A stretch of 64,000 nucleotides of DNA, taken from assembly GCF_003287955.1 (NCBI RefSeq), contig NZ_QMKP01000008.1, positions 62,001 through 126,000 of the forward strand, in the 5' to 3' direction. Made by a program: the position numbers and the translations under genes. Each line of letters begins with the position of its first letter. The first letter of the stretch is position 1. The notes under the pieces were generated by a model. It had not been told where the DNA came from, did no database searches, and worked only from the letters and a program-made list of their open reading frames with translations. Positions 34,387-43,387 of this stretch are shown here, one piece after another. Origin of the DNA: Arthrobacter sp. AQ5-06 (GTDB lineage Bacteria; Actinomycetota; Actinomycetes; Actinomycetales; Micrococcaceae).

Positions 34387-34545
34387 TTGGCCACAGCCCT
34401 GTCCACGGCAGCCGCCTCTTCATCCACGGCCGATCTCAACGGGCTCTCGGCATGGGTGGTGGGCGTGATGGAGGCCGTGGCCGGCCTCGTGGTGCTGTTC
34501 GGTGCCCGGAAGCTGCGGAAACGGCGGGAGAGCGTCCGGGTCTAA
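34387..34545 (+). pseudogene. Possible DedA-family remnant with a large internal deletion
   Basis: From TTG 34387 the frame reads LATALSTAAASSSTADLNGLSAWVVGVMEAV and ends VLFGARKLRKRRESVRV. The first part resembles the entry of DedA membrane proteins and the last part their basic C-terminus, with about 150 residues missing between. A GGAGGAGCC before an out-of-frame ATG at 34370 suggests the original start. Tentative. Confidence 0.3.
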
Positions 34546-34601
34546 ACCTATTGTGTTTGCCGAGGGATGGACCGGGTGCTGACGCAGCAGACCGTGCAGG
34601 G

Positions 34602-34607
34602 TAGGTT
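34602..34607 (+). promoter_or_regulatory. -10 box of the ligD-type gene, leaderless
   Basis: TAGGTT, six bases before ATG 34614. Confidence 0.5.
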
Positions 34608-34613
34608 GTCCCC

Positions 34614-35636
34614 ATGGCGAGCGAACAGACCACCCTCACTGTCCCGGGACCGCACGGCGAGCGCGAGATGCGTGTTTCCAGCCCCAGCAGGGTGCTCTGG
34701 CCGGAGCTGGGTCTGACCAAGCTGGATCTTGCACGCTACATAGTGGATGTGGGAGAGGCGTTCATTGCCGCGAACGGTGACCGGCCGGTGGCGCTGCAGA
34801 GGTTCTCGGAAAACGTCGAGGGGGACCAGTTCTTCTCCAAGAACCCGCCCAAGGGAACCCCGGACTTCATCCGGTCGGTGAAAGTGATCTTTCCGAGCGC
34901 GCGCTCGCACCCCATGCTGGTCCTTGACGAACCCGCAGCGGCAGTGTGGGCGGTCCAGATGAATACGGCGGTGTTCCATCCGTGGCCGTCACATGCAGAA
35001 AACACCGATAACCCTGATCAGCTGCGCATCGACCTTGACCCCCAGCCGGGAACTGACTTCGACGACGCTGTCCCGGCTGCCCTGGCGCTGAAGGAGGTGC
35101 TGGCGGAGGCCGGGCTGGACACGTTCATCAAGACATCGGGGAACCGCGGCCTGCACGTCTATGCGCCCATCGAGCCCCACCACGAATTCCTGGATGTCCG
35201 CCACGCGGTGATCGCCGCGGCCCGCGAGCTTGAGCGGCGGATGCCGGACAAGGTGACCACGGCCTGGTGGAAGGAGGAACGGGGCGTGAAGGTGTTCCTG
35301 GACTTCAACCAGGCGAACCGGGACCGGACCATCGCCGGCGCGTACAGCCCCCGCGCGCTGGCCCATGCGCCGGTCTCCTGCCCCATCACCTGGGACGAAC
35401 TGGGCAGCGCGGATCCCAAGAACTTCACCATCCTGACGGTCCCCGAACGCCTCAAGACCATCGGCGATCCCTGGGCAGACATGAAGGCGCATCCGGGCAG
35501 CATCGATGGGCTGTTGGGCTGGTGGGAGCGGGACCTCAAGGCCGGTCTCGGCGAGCTGCCCTTCCCGCCGGACTACCCGAAGATGCCGGGTGAGCCCCCG
35601 CGGGTTCAGCCGAGCCGGGCCCGCAAACAGGACTAG
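34614..35636 (+). CDS. LigD-type DNA polymerase domain protein
   Basis: 340 residues forming a stand-alone archaeo-eukaryotic primase-like polymerase domain, as in the N-terminal part of mycobacterial LigD. Motifs: FFSKNPPKGTPDFI, LRIDLDPQPGTDF (catalytic Asp pair), FIKTSGNRGLHVYAPI (nucleotide-binding Ser/His), RGVKVFLDFNQANRDRTIA (third Asp) and APVSCPITWDELG. It would fill gaps and add ribonucleotides in non-homologous end joining. No ligase, nuclease or Ku gene is in this window. Confidence 0.88.
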   Translation: MASEQTTLTVPGPHGEREMRVSSPSRVLWPELGLTKLDLARYIVDVGEAFIAANGDRPVALQRFSENVEGDQFFSKNPPKGTPDFIRSVKVIFPSARSHPMLVLDEPAAAVWAVQMNTAVFHPWPSHAENTDNPDQLRIDLDPQPGTDFDDAVPAALALKEVLAEAGLDTFIKTSGNRGLHVYAPIEPHHEFLDVRHAVIAAARELERRMPDKVTTAWWKEERGVKVFLDFNQANRDRTIAGAYSPRALAHAPVSCPITWDELGSADPKNFTILTVPERLKTIGDPWADMKAHPGSIDGLLGWWERDLKAGLGELPFPPDYPKMPGEPPRVQPSRARKQD

Positions 35637-35638
35637 GG

Positions 35639-36259
35639 CTACTCGAACCGGGACGGGTCCCCGGTGCCGCGCCGGACCACCTCGGCCACTCCGCTGGAAT
35701 AGTCGATCACCGTGGTGGGCTCTGCCCCGCAGTCGCCGGAATCGATGACGGCGTCCACTTCGTGTTCGAGCCGTTCCTTGATTTCCCAGCCCTGGGTCAG
35801 CGGGTCTTCCTCATCGGGGAGCAGCAAAGTGCTGGAGAGCAGCGGCTCGCCAAGCTCGGCCAGCAGTGCTTGGACCACCCGGTTGTCCGGGATCCGCACG
35901 CCCACCGTCTTTTTCTTTGGGTGCAGCAGCCGGCGCGGAACGTCCTTGGTGGCAGGCAGGATAAACGTGTAGCTTCCGGGCGTGACGGCCTTAATGGCGC
36001 GGAAGACATCGTTGCCGATGTTCACGAACTGGCCCAGCTGGGCGAAGTCCTTGCACACCAGTGTGAAGTGGTGCTTGTCGTCGAGCTTGCGGATATTCCG
36101 GATCCGGTCCAGCGCATCCTTGTTGCCCAGCTGGGCCCCGAGGGCGTAGCAGGAGTCCGTGGGGTAGGCGATCAGCCCGCCGTCGAGCACGATCTTCACG
36201 GCCTGAGTGATCGCGCGGGGCTGGGGATCCTGGGGATGAACATCAAAGTATCTGGCCAT
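35639..36259 (-). CDS. YciO-type Sua5/YrdC family protein
   Basis: 206 residues from ATG 36259. YrdC domain with VLDGGLIAYPTDSCYALGAQ, RIRNIRKLDDKHHFTLVCKDFAQLG, PGSYTFILPATKDVPRRLLHPKKKTVGVRIP and EPTTVIDYSSGVAEVVRRGTGD. The HHFTLVCKD and KDVPRRLL segments fit the YciO branch rather than the essential TsaC that makes threonylcarbamoyl-AMP; the YciO role is less clear. It converges with the ligD-type gene two bases away. Confidence 0.87.
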   Translation of the reverse strand: MARYFDVHPQDPQPRAITQAVKIVLDGGLIAYPTDSCYALGAQLGNKDALDRIRNIRKLDDKHHFTLVCKDFAQLGQFVNIGNDVFRAIKAVTPGSYTFILPATKDVPRRLLHPKKKTVGVRIPDNRVVQALLAELGEPLLSSTLLLPDEEDPLTQGWEIKERLEHEVDAVIDSGDCGAEPTTVIDYSSGVAEVVRRGTGDPSRFE

Positions 36260-36266
36260 GCTCCTG

Positions 36267-36272
36267 AGCCTA
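36267..36272 (-). promoter_or_regulatory. -10 box of the YciO-type gene, leaderless
   Basis: TAGGCT on the minus strand, seven bases before ATG 36259. The AGGAG inside the gap is too close to act as a ribosome site. Confidence 0.5.
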
Positions 36273-36401
36273 CGACAATTGCCGCCCTGGTCAGTAGACA
36301 GGCACGGCTCCGTGCACACAACGCCGATGGCGTATAGGTTCATGGCGTATAGGTTCAGTCAGGCGGGTGAGTCCTGTGCGGGGCGAACGAAAGGTGGCAG
36401 C

Positions 36402-37157
36402 ATGCCAGTGTGGCTTCAGGCGTTGATGTGGGGAACCGTGGGCGGTGCCGCGCTGGTGCTGGGGGCTGCCGCGTCATGGAAATGGGCGATTCCCTCCAAA
36501 CTTGTCTCCTCGATCATGTCCTTTGGGGCCGGCGTGCTGATTTCGGCCCTGGCGTTCGAGCTGGTCGGTGAGGCGGTTGAGGGAGGGGGCCTGTGGCCCA
36601 CCGTGACCGGATTCCTGGCCGGCTCCGTGGTCTACGTGGGAGTGAACATGCTCCTGACACGGGCCGGTGCAAAACACCGCAAACGCTCGGGCGGCCAGCA
36701 ACCGTCGGAGCAGGACAGCCCGGGCAGCGGCACGGCCATCGCCTTCGGCGCCCTCCTCGACGGGATCCCGGAGTCGGTAGTGCTCGGCGTCGGACTCATC
36801 ACCGCGGGATCGGTCAGTCCGGCCATGCTTGTGGCTGTGTTCATCTCCAACGTTCCCGAGGGTCTTTCCGGAACTGCGGGGATGAAGAAGGCAGGCCGCA
36901 GTACCCGCTACATTTTTGGGGTGTGGGGAGGCATTGCCGTAATGTGCGGGCTCGCCTCACTGCTCGGGTACGTGTCGCTGGAGAACGCTCCGGACGCCGT
37001 CGTCGCCTTCATTACCGCGATCGCGGCGGGCGGGATCCTGGCGATGCTCGCCGACACCATGATCCCCGAGGCGTTCGAGGAGCATCACAACCTCACGGGA
37101 CTGACCGCTTCCGTAGGGTTCCTGACGGCCTTTACAGTCCACCAACTCGGGGGTTGA
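36402..37157 (+). CDS. ZIP-family metal transporter
   Basis: 251 residues from ATG 36402 after GAAAGGTGG. Eight hydrophobic segments; the metal-site motifs are AIAFGALLDGIPESVVLGVGL (ZIP helix IV pattern, DGIPES in place of HxxPEG) and VFISNVPEGLSGTAGM (helix V, SNVPEG). A shorter loop rich in basic residues (AKHRKRSGG) follows helix III. Likely uptake or release of zinc or another divalent metal. Confidence 0.8.
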   Translation: MPVWLQALMWGTVGGAALVLGAAASWKWAIPSKLVSSIMSFGAGVLISALAFELVGEAVEGGGLWPTVTGFLAGSVVYVGVNMLLTRAGAKHRKRSGGQQPSEQDSPGSGTAIAFGALLDGIPESVVLGVGLITAGSVSPAMLVAVFISNVPEGLSGTAGMKKAGRSTRYIFGVWGGIAVMCGLASLLGYVSLENAPDAVVAFITAIAAGGILAMLADTMIPEAFEEHHNLTGLTASVGFLTAFTVHQLGG

Positions 37158-37177
37158 GCTCCCGCCGTCGCCAACGG

Positions 37178-38050
37178 TTAGCCCACGTGCACCCACGGCC
37201 GCTTCGTGACATCCGGTTCGGCTTCGCGAAGGATCTCGCGAGTCACGGGAGCGATCTCGCCTTCGCCCAGCACCAGGAAGCGCAGGAGGTTCACGGCAGG
37301 ATTGCCCTCGGTCCAGCGGAAGTAGACGTGCGGCATCAGCCCGGTCACATCACGGATGTGCAGGAGTACCGAGGCGATGGTGTTGGGGACGCCAGGTCCG
37401 TGCACCTCCAGCACGGCAAACCCGTGCCGCACCACGCCCCGGACTTCGAGGGCCGTCTCGAAGTCGGAGGAATCGTCCACCGTGACTTCCAGGAACAGCG
37501 TCTGGTAGTCCGCGGGGAAGTGGCTTGCTTCGGTGGCCGACGCCAGCTTCCGCCGGTAAGCGTCCGCTGACTGGCGAAGCGGTTCATGGGCGATGATCCC
37601 GATGGGCCCGGTCAGATTCTCCGCCAGAAACTCCAGGGCCTGGGTGTCGAGCCGGACGTGCGTGGCGTGCAGTTCGAAGGATCGCAGCACCCTGGAGAGC
37701 AGCGAGATGCTGATGATCCCCAGGATGAAGAAGCCGGCAATCCGGATTCCTTCGGGACGTTCAAAGATATTGGCGACCGTCGTGTAGAGAAACAGCACCG
37801 TGATCACGCCGAAGCCGATGGTCCGCTTACGCTGCTGAAGCCGGCGGGCGGAGAGCGTTACAGCTACTGCCGCCGAGGTCATCAGCACCAGGACGCCGGT
37901 GGCGTACGCACCGCCCTGGGCGTCGACGTCGGCTTCAAACAGCCAGGTGATCAGGAACCCGATCAGCGTGAAGACGAGCACGAGGGGCCGGACTGCCTTC
38001 GCCCACGCAGGGGCCATGCCGCACAGCACCGCGGGCACAGCCGAATCTAG
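37178..38050 (-). pseudogene. APC-superfamily permease, 5'-truncated
   Basis: The conserved C-terminal half survives: two membrane helices ([30 protein letters not shown]), two more ([34 protein letters not shown]), then a cytoplasmic domain with [50 protein letters not shown] and [27 protein letters not shown]. Upstream of about 38050 the frame turns to non-hydrophobic sequence, overlapping kdpD. Intact relatives of this permease type have roughly twice the length, so the first eight or so helices are gone. Confidence 0.6.
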
Positions 38051-38180
38051 TACTGGCCACACGCACCGAAGCCGGATTCCGGCGGATCTTGACGCATCCT
38101 TAACGCCCGTATGACCAAAAGCCACAATCCCCGGGGAAGGGCCGCACGGGACGGCGGGATCCGGGTGGGAGAATGGCCGC

Positions 38181-40139
38181 ATGGCACGGGAACGGATAGT
38201 CATTGGCCTCAACGGCAGCGACGACGCAGAACTGCTCATCCGCCGTGCCGCCAGGATTCTTGAAAGGAGCGACGGCGGCGAGCTGGTGGCCGTCTACGTC
38301 CGTACCGCCGGGGGTGCCGCGGGCGAGTCTCCACAGGTTTTGGAGGCACAGCGACGGCTCATCAATGACATGGGAGGGACCTACCACACCGTCTCCGCGT
38401 CGGATCCGGCCCGGGCCCTTCTGGATTACGCACGGAAGTCCAGTGCCACCCATATTGTCGTGGGGCAGTCCCGCCGCGGGCCGCTTGACGGTGTGCTGGC
38501 AGGGTTGTTCGCCGGCGGCACCGTGGAAGCCCGGGTGGTCCGCGGTGCGGGGGACATGGATGTCCAGGTAGTTTCCCGCGTCCCGCCCCAGCGGAACGCA
38601 CCGCGCAGGCGGCCTGACCTGGGCCGGACCAGGGTTGGTATTGGCTTTGCGCTCGCAGCAGCCCTGCCGGTCCTGCTGCAGCTGCTGCTCGCAGCCTTCG
38701 AGCACAGCGTTGCCACCGCCGTCCTGGTCCAGCTTGCCGGCGCCGTTGCGGTGTCGCTGGTGGGCGGGTTGTGGCCTGCCATCGTCGGCGCGCTGTGGAG
38801 CAGCGTGCTGGTGAACTACTTTTCCGCGCCGCCGCTGGGGGACCTGGCGATCAGTGATCCGCAGGACCTCCTGTCGCTGGCCGTTTTTGCGGGCGTCTCC
38901 GTGGCCGTCGCCGGCGTGGTGGACAGGTCTGCCCGCCGGTCCAAGGAAGCTGCCCGCGCCCAGACGGAGGCAGCGACGCTGGGCGACCTTGCGCTGGGCG
39001 CCTCCCGTTCGGAGGACACCCTTGACGGGATCCTCGCGGAGGCCCTGGACGCTTTTGGTGCCACCGGTGCCGCTGTGTTCAGCAGCCGGGAGGGCAAGGC
39101 GGAAGGTTCCGGCCCGACGTCGGGACCTTCCGGAGTCCACGGCGCTGACGCTGACGGCCAGTTCTGGTGGCTGGTGGCGGGGGCGGGGGATACCACCGGG
39201 TGGGAGCACGGCGTCACCGGCCTGCCGGGCAGCACTGCAGAACCGGTCGACGAGAACACCCGGCTGGTGCTGTTTGGCCGGGAGGTGCCGGCAGCGGACG
39301 GCCGGCTGCTGGGTGCGTTTGCGGTCCACGTGAAGGCCCAGCTGGAACGCCGCCAGCTGGCCTTCAGCCGGCGCGAGGTGCTGCGGCTGGCCGAAGGGAA
39401 CACCATGCGCACGGCGATCCTGCGGGCTGTGTCCCACGATTTCCGGACCCCCCTGGCCGGGATCAAACTCGCGGCGGGTGGCCTGCTGCAGCCGGCCGTC
39501 ACCTATACCCCGGCGGAAGAAAGAGAGCTGCTGGAAACCATCGATGAATGCTCGGACCGGCTGGACCAGCTGGTGGGAAACCTCCTGGACATGTCAAGGA
39601 TCACCGCCGATTCCGTCCGGCCGCTGCTGGGACCCGTGCGGTGGAGCGAGGGTGTCGCCCCGGCCCTGCGCGGGCTCCCGGGCGGTATTGTTCGGGTTGA
39701 ACTGCCCGCCAACATGCCCTCAGTGGAAGCCGATCCGGTGCTGCTGGAGCGTGTCATTGCCAACATTGTTGAAAACGCCGTCAAGTACGCGTCCGGCTCC
39801 GGGATCACCATCACCGGCACGTCCGACGGCATGGGCGCAGCCACGCTTGACGGCTATCCGTCCGGCGAACTGCGGATCATTGATCACGGCGCCGGTGTAC
39901 CCGCCGGGAAGGTGTTTGAGATGTTCCAGCCGTTCCAGCGGCTCCACGACCGGCCCCAGGCCACCGGCCTGGGACTGGGCCTGGCCGTCGCTGACGGGTT
40001 CGTCAAGGCTATGGGCGGCACGCTGACTGCAGAGGAAACTCCCGGCGGCGGACTCACCATGGTGATCAGGCTGGCCCTTTCCACCGGCACGCCGGGCGCG
40101 CGCCACGCGGCCGGCCAGCCGCGGCAGGAGGCCACATGA
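38181..40139 (+). CDS. kdpD: KdpD-type sensor histidine kinase lacking its N-terminal sensor domain
   Basis: 652 residues. It opens with [26 protein letters not shown], which is the universal stress protein domain normally found after about 200 residues of the KdpD ATP-binding domain. Four membrane helices (about 155-260), a GAF-like segment, the H box [15 protein letters not shown] and ATPase boxes ([36 protein letters not shown]) are all intact. The N-terminal Walker domain is absent. The ATG at 38181 has no good ribosome site. It overlaps kdpE by ATGA. Confidence 0.75.
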   Translation: MARERIVIGLNGSDDAELLIRRAARILERSDGGELVAVYVRTAGGAAGESPQVLEAQRRLINDMGGTYHTVSASDPARALLDYARKSSATHIVVGQSRRGPLDGVLAGLFAGGTVEARVVRGAGDMDVQVVSRVPPQRNAPRRRPDLGRTRVGIGFALAAALPVLLQLLLAAFEHSVATAVLVQLAGAVAVSLVGGLWPAIVGALWSSVLVNYFSAPPLGDLAISDPQDLLSLAVFAGVSVAVAGVVDRSARRSKEAARAQTEAATLGDLALGASRSEDTLDGILAEALDAFGATGAAVFSSREGKAEGSGPTSGPSGVHGADADGQFWWLVAGAGDTTGWEHGVTGLPGSTAEPVDENTRLVLFGREVPAADGRLLGAFAVHVKAQLERRQLAFSRREVLRLAEGNTMRTAILRAVSHDFRTPLAGIKLAAGGLLQPAVTYTPAEERELLETIDECSDRLDQLVGNLLDMSRITADSVRPLLGPVRWSEGVAPALRGLPGGIVRVELPANMPSVEADPVLLERVIANIVENAVKYASGSGITITGTSDGMGAATLDGYPSGELRIIDHGAGVPAGKVFEMFQPFQRLHDRPQATGLGLGLAVADGFVKAMGGTLTAEETPGGGLTMVIRLALSTGTPGARHAAGQPRQEAT

Positions 40140-41017
40140 ACACGGACCAGACTGATTCTTCCGTCACGCAGGGCGGCCGCCGGACCAGTGTCCTCGTGAT
40201 CGACGACGATCCCCACCTGCTGAAGGCACTCCGGATCACGCTCCAGGCCCACGGCTACGCCGTGGACACGGCGGCCGACGGCGGCACCGCCTTGCGTGCG
40301 GCATCCCACCGTCCGCCTGACGTGATGATCCTGGACCTCGGACTGCCGGACCTGGATGGAGCTGAAGTCCTGCGGGAACTCCGCCGGTGGAGCAACCTGC
40401 CGGTGCTGGTGCTGTCCGCACGCCACGGCTCATCGGACAAAGTCGACGCCCTGGACGCCGGCGCGGACGATTACATCACCAAGCCGTTCGGACTGGACGA
40501 GCTCTTGGCCCGCCTGCGTGCGCTCCTTCGCCGCGTTCCGGAATCCGCATCGGTACCCACTGTGGCCGCATCCTCCTTCACCGTGGATTTGGCCCAACGG
40601 CAGGTCACAAGGGACGGGGACGTGGTCCGGCTGACGCCGACCGAATGGAACATCCTGGAACAAGAGCAATATGGCGGCGTGGATGAACTTGAAGGTGCTT
40701 ACAAGGGCTGCATTCCGGCAGTACAGGATGCCCGGACGAGGCTTGGCACCGCCATGCGCTGGCCCATGTACGACCGTGACCCGATCGAAAACTGGGTGGC
40801 AGGCCTGAGATCAGGCCATCAAGGAATTCAACACCGTCAGGGCCGGCCGCACGGCCCGGGTGCAGCGCACTGCCCGGGTCTGGGGCGGGTCCTGGCACGT
40901 CTCCGGGTTGGCCCGCACGCTGCGGAACCTGCCGTTCAAGAGCCGGACGGACAACAGCTTCCAGTACAACGACTGGCGGTTCGGTCAGGGCCAGCCCGGA
41001 AGCCCAGCACGCCCTGA
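40136..41017 (+). pseudogene. kdpE: kdpE response regulator, truncated and fused in frame to a monooxygenase fragment
   Basis: The receiver domain is complete (VLVIDDDPHLLKALR, phosphoacceptor in VMILDLGLPDLDG, LVLSARH, DYITKPFGLDELLARLRALLRR). The OmpR-type DNA-binding domain begins normally (SFTVDLAQRQVTRDG, VRLTPTEWNILE) but stops there at about 40665. The frame then continues for about 115 residues in unrelated protein: RWPMYDRDPIENWVAG is an FAD monooxygenase segment. The helix-turn-helix is lost, so it cannot activate kdp transcription in the usual way. The 293-residue chimera may still be phosphorylated. Confidence 0.75.
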
Positions 41018-41048
41018 ATCCGCACTGGCGAAGGCGCTCTCTGTCTAG
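40666..41048 (+). pseudogene. C-terminal relic of an FAD-dependent aromatic monooxygenase
   Basis: One frame holds TAMRWPMYDRDPIENWVAGL, the segment just before the second FAD motif of salicylate/3-hydroxybenzoate hydroxylase-type enzymes. The GDAAHPM motif is missing; in another frame IKEFNTVRAGRTARVQRTAR and WGGSWHVSGLARTLRNLPFK continue to the stop at 41048, the family C-terminus. So an internal deletion plus frame change has removed the FAD site. Its 5' end is fused to kdpE. Confidence 0.6.
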
Positions 41049-41081
41049 AAGGGCATCTTTGTCCAGGAGTCCTTGAGGAGG

Positions 41082-41124
41082 GGCTGCACGCAATGCAACG
41101 ATTGATACGTGCAGCCCTTTATTC
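41082..41124 (+). terminator. Rho-independent terminator
   Basis: GGGCTGCACG at 41082-41091 pairs with CGTGCAGCCC at 41109-41118, followed by TTTATT. It lies after the relic at 41048 and before the HAD gene. Confidence 0.75.
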
Positions 41125-41168
41125 ACTTAAGGACCGGTCCGGGTCTGCCGGCGTGACGGAGAGCGGTC

Positions 41169-41678
41169 TTGCGGAACGTCACCCTGTACCTGGACGTCGA
41201 CGGCGTGGTGTGCCCGTTCGGAGCAACGGGCAACACGCCGTGGGGTTCCGGCTGGCGCCTCGCGAACGCCGGTGTGCTCGAGGTGGCTTATGCGGGCCAC
41301 CTGGTTGACGGGCTGAACCAAATTTCCCGGGTGCCCGGAGTCCGGTTTGTGTGGCTCACCAGCTGGGAGGAGATGGCCGCGGAATACTTATGCCCTGCCA
41401 TCGGTCTGGCCGGCCGCCACTGGCCCTGCCTGACAGCTGAAGGCGGCGGAACGGGGGAGGGCTGGTGGAAGCTCGCCGCCCTCCAGGAAGACCTGGCGGC
41501 CAACACCCCGGATGGCATCGTGTGGATTGACGACCAGCTTCGGTATGAACAGGAAGCACTGGCCTGGGCCGGATTCCTGGGCCCGCGCATCCTTATAGTG
41601 GCGCCCGATCCCCGCCGGGGAATCTCTCCGGCCGAACTGGACGCCGTCAGCGGGTTTGTCATGAACCAGCTGTTTTGA
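41169..41678 (+). CDS. HAD-like hydrolase domain protein
   Basis: 169 residues from TTG 41169 (GGAG nearby). The HAD nucleophile motif is YLDVDGVVCPFG near the N-terminus; VWLTSWEEMAAEYL supplies the motif II Ser/Thr and IVWIDDQLRYEQ the acidic motif IV. It resembles HAD modules annotated in RNA-repair proteins. Substrate unknown. Confidence 0.7.
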   Translation: MRNVTLYLDVDGVVCPFGATGNTPWGSGWRLANAGVLEVAYAGHLVDGLNQISRVPGVRFVWLTSWEEMAAEYLCPAIGLAGRHWPCLTAEGGGTGEGWWKLAALQEDLAANTPDGIVWIDDQLRYEQEALAWAGFLGPRILIVAPDPRRGISPAELDAVSGFVMNQLF

Positions 41679-41831
41679 CCTGATGCCATGGACGCGTACG
41701 ATCGATAAGGTTTCAAGCCGGTTCTGTTAACGCCGCAGGTCATTTCACGCGCTCTGCAGGTGAATTATGCTTTGCAGGGCAGGCGGGGGTAAAGGAACTG
41801 CTGAACGTCGACTCTGCAGATTGGGCAACAG

Positions 41832-43130
41832 GTGGATATCACCTTCATGGTGGCGCTGGTCATCGCACTGGCACTTTTTTTCGACTTTACTAACGGCTTC
41901 CACGACACCGCCAATGCGATGGCTACGCCCATCGCAACCGGTGCCATCAAACCGAAGACCGCTGTGACTCTCGCCGCAATCCTGAACCTGGTCGGTGCCT
42001 TCCTCTCAACGGAAGTGGCCAAAACAGTCTCCGGCGGCATCATCCGGGAAGGCTCCGACGGTGTCCAGATCACCCCGGACATTATTTTCGCCGGCCTCAT
42101 GGGCGCCATCCTCTGGAACATGATCACCTGGCTCAAGGGCCTGCCGTCCAGCTCATCCCATGCACTCTTCGGCGGGCTGATCGGCGCAGCCATCGCCGGA
42201 ATCGGTTTCAATTCAGTGAATCTGGAAACCCTGCTCCAGAAGGTCATCCTGCCCGCCATTTTCGCCCCGCTCATTGCCGGCCTTGTGGCGTACCTCTGCA
42301 CCCGGCTCGCGTATGCCCTAACATCCCGGCACGATCCGGAAACCGGCAGCAAGCTGACGCAGAAGCGCGGCGGGTTCCGCACCGGCCAGATCTTCACCTC
42401 CAGCCTCGTGGCGCTGGCCCACGGAACCAACGACGCCCAGAAGACCATGGGCATCATCACCCTGGTCCTGATTTCTGCAGGCACCCAGGCCCCGGGCTCG
42501 GGCCCGCAGTTCTGGGTCATCACGGCGTGCGCCGTGGCCATCGCCGTCGGCACCTACGTGGGCGGCTGGCGCATCATCCGGACCATGGGCTCCGGGCTGA
42601 CCGAGGTCAAACCCGCCCAGGGATTCGCGGCCGAGACCAGCACGGCCTCAGCCATCCTCGCGTCCTCCCACCTGGGTTTCGCGCTGTCCACCACACAGGT
42701 GGCGTCCGGCTCGGTCATCGGGTCCGGCATGGGCCGTAAAGGCACCACGGTGCGCTGGAACATGGTGGGCAAGATCGCCCTGGGCTGGCTGTTCACGCTT
42801 CCCGCCGCCGGCATTGTGGGCGCGCTGACCGCGCTGCTCGTGAAGACGGGCGTGGTGGGCGTGGTGATTGCCGCCGTCGCCGGCACCACCGCGGTGCTGT
42901 TTATGTTCTTCTACTCCCGCAAGTCGTCGGTGGGCCACCACAATGCCGTGGAAGTCGAAGAAGCGGGCCACGCCGTCCGCTTCGCCAAGAAGAAAGCCCT
43001 CGCCCGGGCCCGCGCCAGGGCGAACCAGCAAAAGGATGCCGCCAGGGCGAACCAGCAGAAGGATGCCGCCACGGCGGACCAGCCGAACGATGCCGCCCAG
43101 GCGAACCAGCAGAAGGACGCTCAGCTATGA
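41832..43130 (+). CDS. PiT-family inorganic phosphate transporter
   Basis: 432 residues from GTG 41832. The duplicated PiT signature is clear: FDFTNGFHDTANAMATPIATGA near the N-terminus and SSLVALAHGTNDAQKTMGIITL in the middle, with WLKGLPSSSSHALFGGLIGA. About ten membrane helices. The C-terminal 60 residues are a charged tail ending in four imperfect nine-residue repeats. A small membrane protein overlaps its stop by ATGA. Confidence 0.9.
   Translation: MDITFMVALVIALALFFDFTNGFHDTANAMATPIATGAIKPKTAVTLAAILNLVGAFLSTEVAKTVSGGIIREGSDGVQITPDIIFAGLMGAILWNMITWLKGLPSSSSHALFGGLIGAAIAGIGFNSVNLETLLQKVILPAIFAPLIAGLVAYLCTRLAYALTSRHDPETGSKLTQKRGGFRTGQIFTSSLVALAHGTNDAQKTMGIITLVLISAGTQAPGSGPQFWVITACAVAIAVGTYVGGWRIIRTMGSGLTEVKPAQGFAAETSTASAILASSHLGFALSTTQVASGSVIGSGMGRKGTTVRWNMVGKIALGWLFTLPAAGIVGALTALLVKTGVVGVVIAAVAGTTAVLFMFFYSRKSSVGHHNAVEVEEAGHAVRFAKKKALARARARANQQKDAARANQQKDAATADQPNDAAQANQQKDAQL
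43014..43121 (+). repeat. Four 27-base tandem repeats in the PiT tail
   Basis: Units at 43014, 43041, 43068 and 43095 encode ARANQQKDA, ARANQQKDA, ATADQPNDA and AQANQQKDA. Copies one and two differ by one base; copy three is the most diverged. In-frame, so length can vary without loss of the transporter. Confidence 0.85.
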
Positions 43131-43348
43131 AGTGGTTAGAACTTTTGACTGTTGCCGGCACCACCCTGGTGTCCGCGGTAACGGTTGTGGTCCTGTATTC
43201 GCTGGGCGTGCGGCTGACGGCCATCGCCGGCGACGCCGAGCAGGCCTCACCCCGCGCCAAACGCTACTTCGCCTACACCTGCTTTGGCCTCTGCGGTGTA
43301 GCTGTGCTGTTCGGGCTGTACCTGATCATCCCTTACTTCAGCAAGTAG
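43127..43348 (+). CDS. Small membrane protein, 73 residues, in the phosphate transporter operon
   Basis: Starts ATG 43127 inside the PiT stop (ATGA). Two membrane segments: LLTVAGTTLVSAVTVVVLYSLGV and YTCFGLCGVAVLFGLYLIIPYF. Similar small proteins follow PiT genes in relatives; a helper role is inferred only from position. Confidence 0.75.
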   Translation: MKWLELLTVAGTTLVSAVTVVVLYSLGVRLTAIAGDAEQASPRAKRYFAYTCFGLCGVAVLFGLYLIIPYFSK

Positions 43349-43387
43349 CCCTTCAGCGCGTCCACGTCTCAGGGATACTCTGGATCC

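Noticed and set aside
36260-36266. AGGAG just before the YciO-type start as a ribosome binding site
   Set aside because: Only about one base separates it from the ATG; the TAGGCT box seven bases away fits a leaderless start better.
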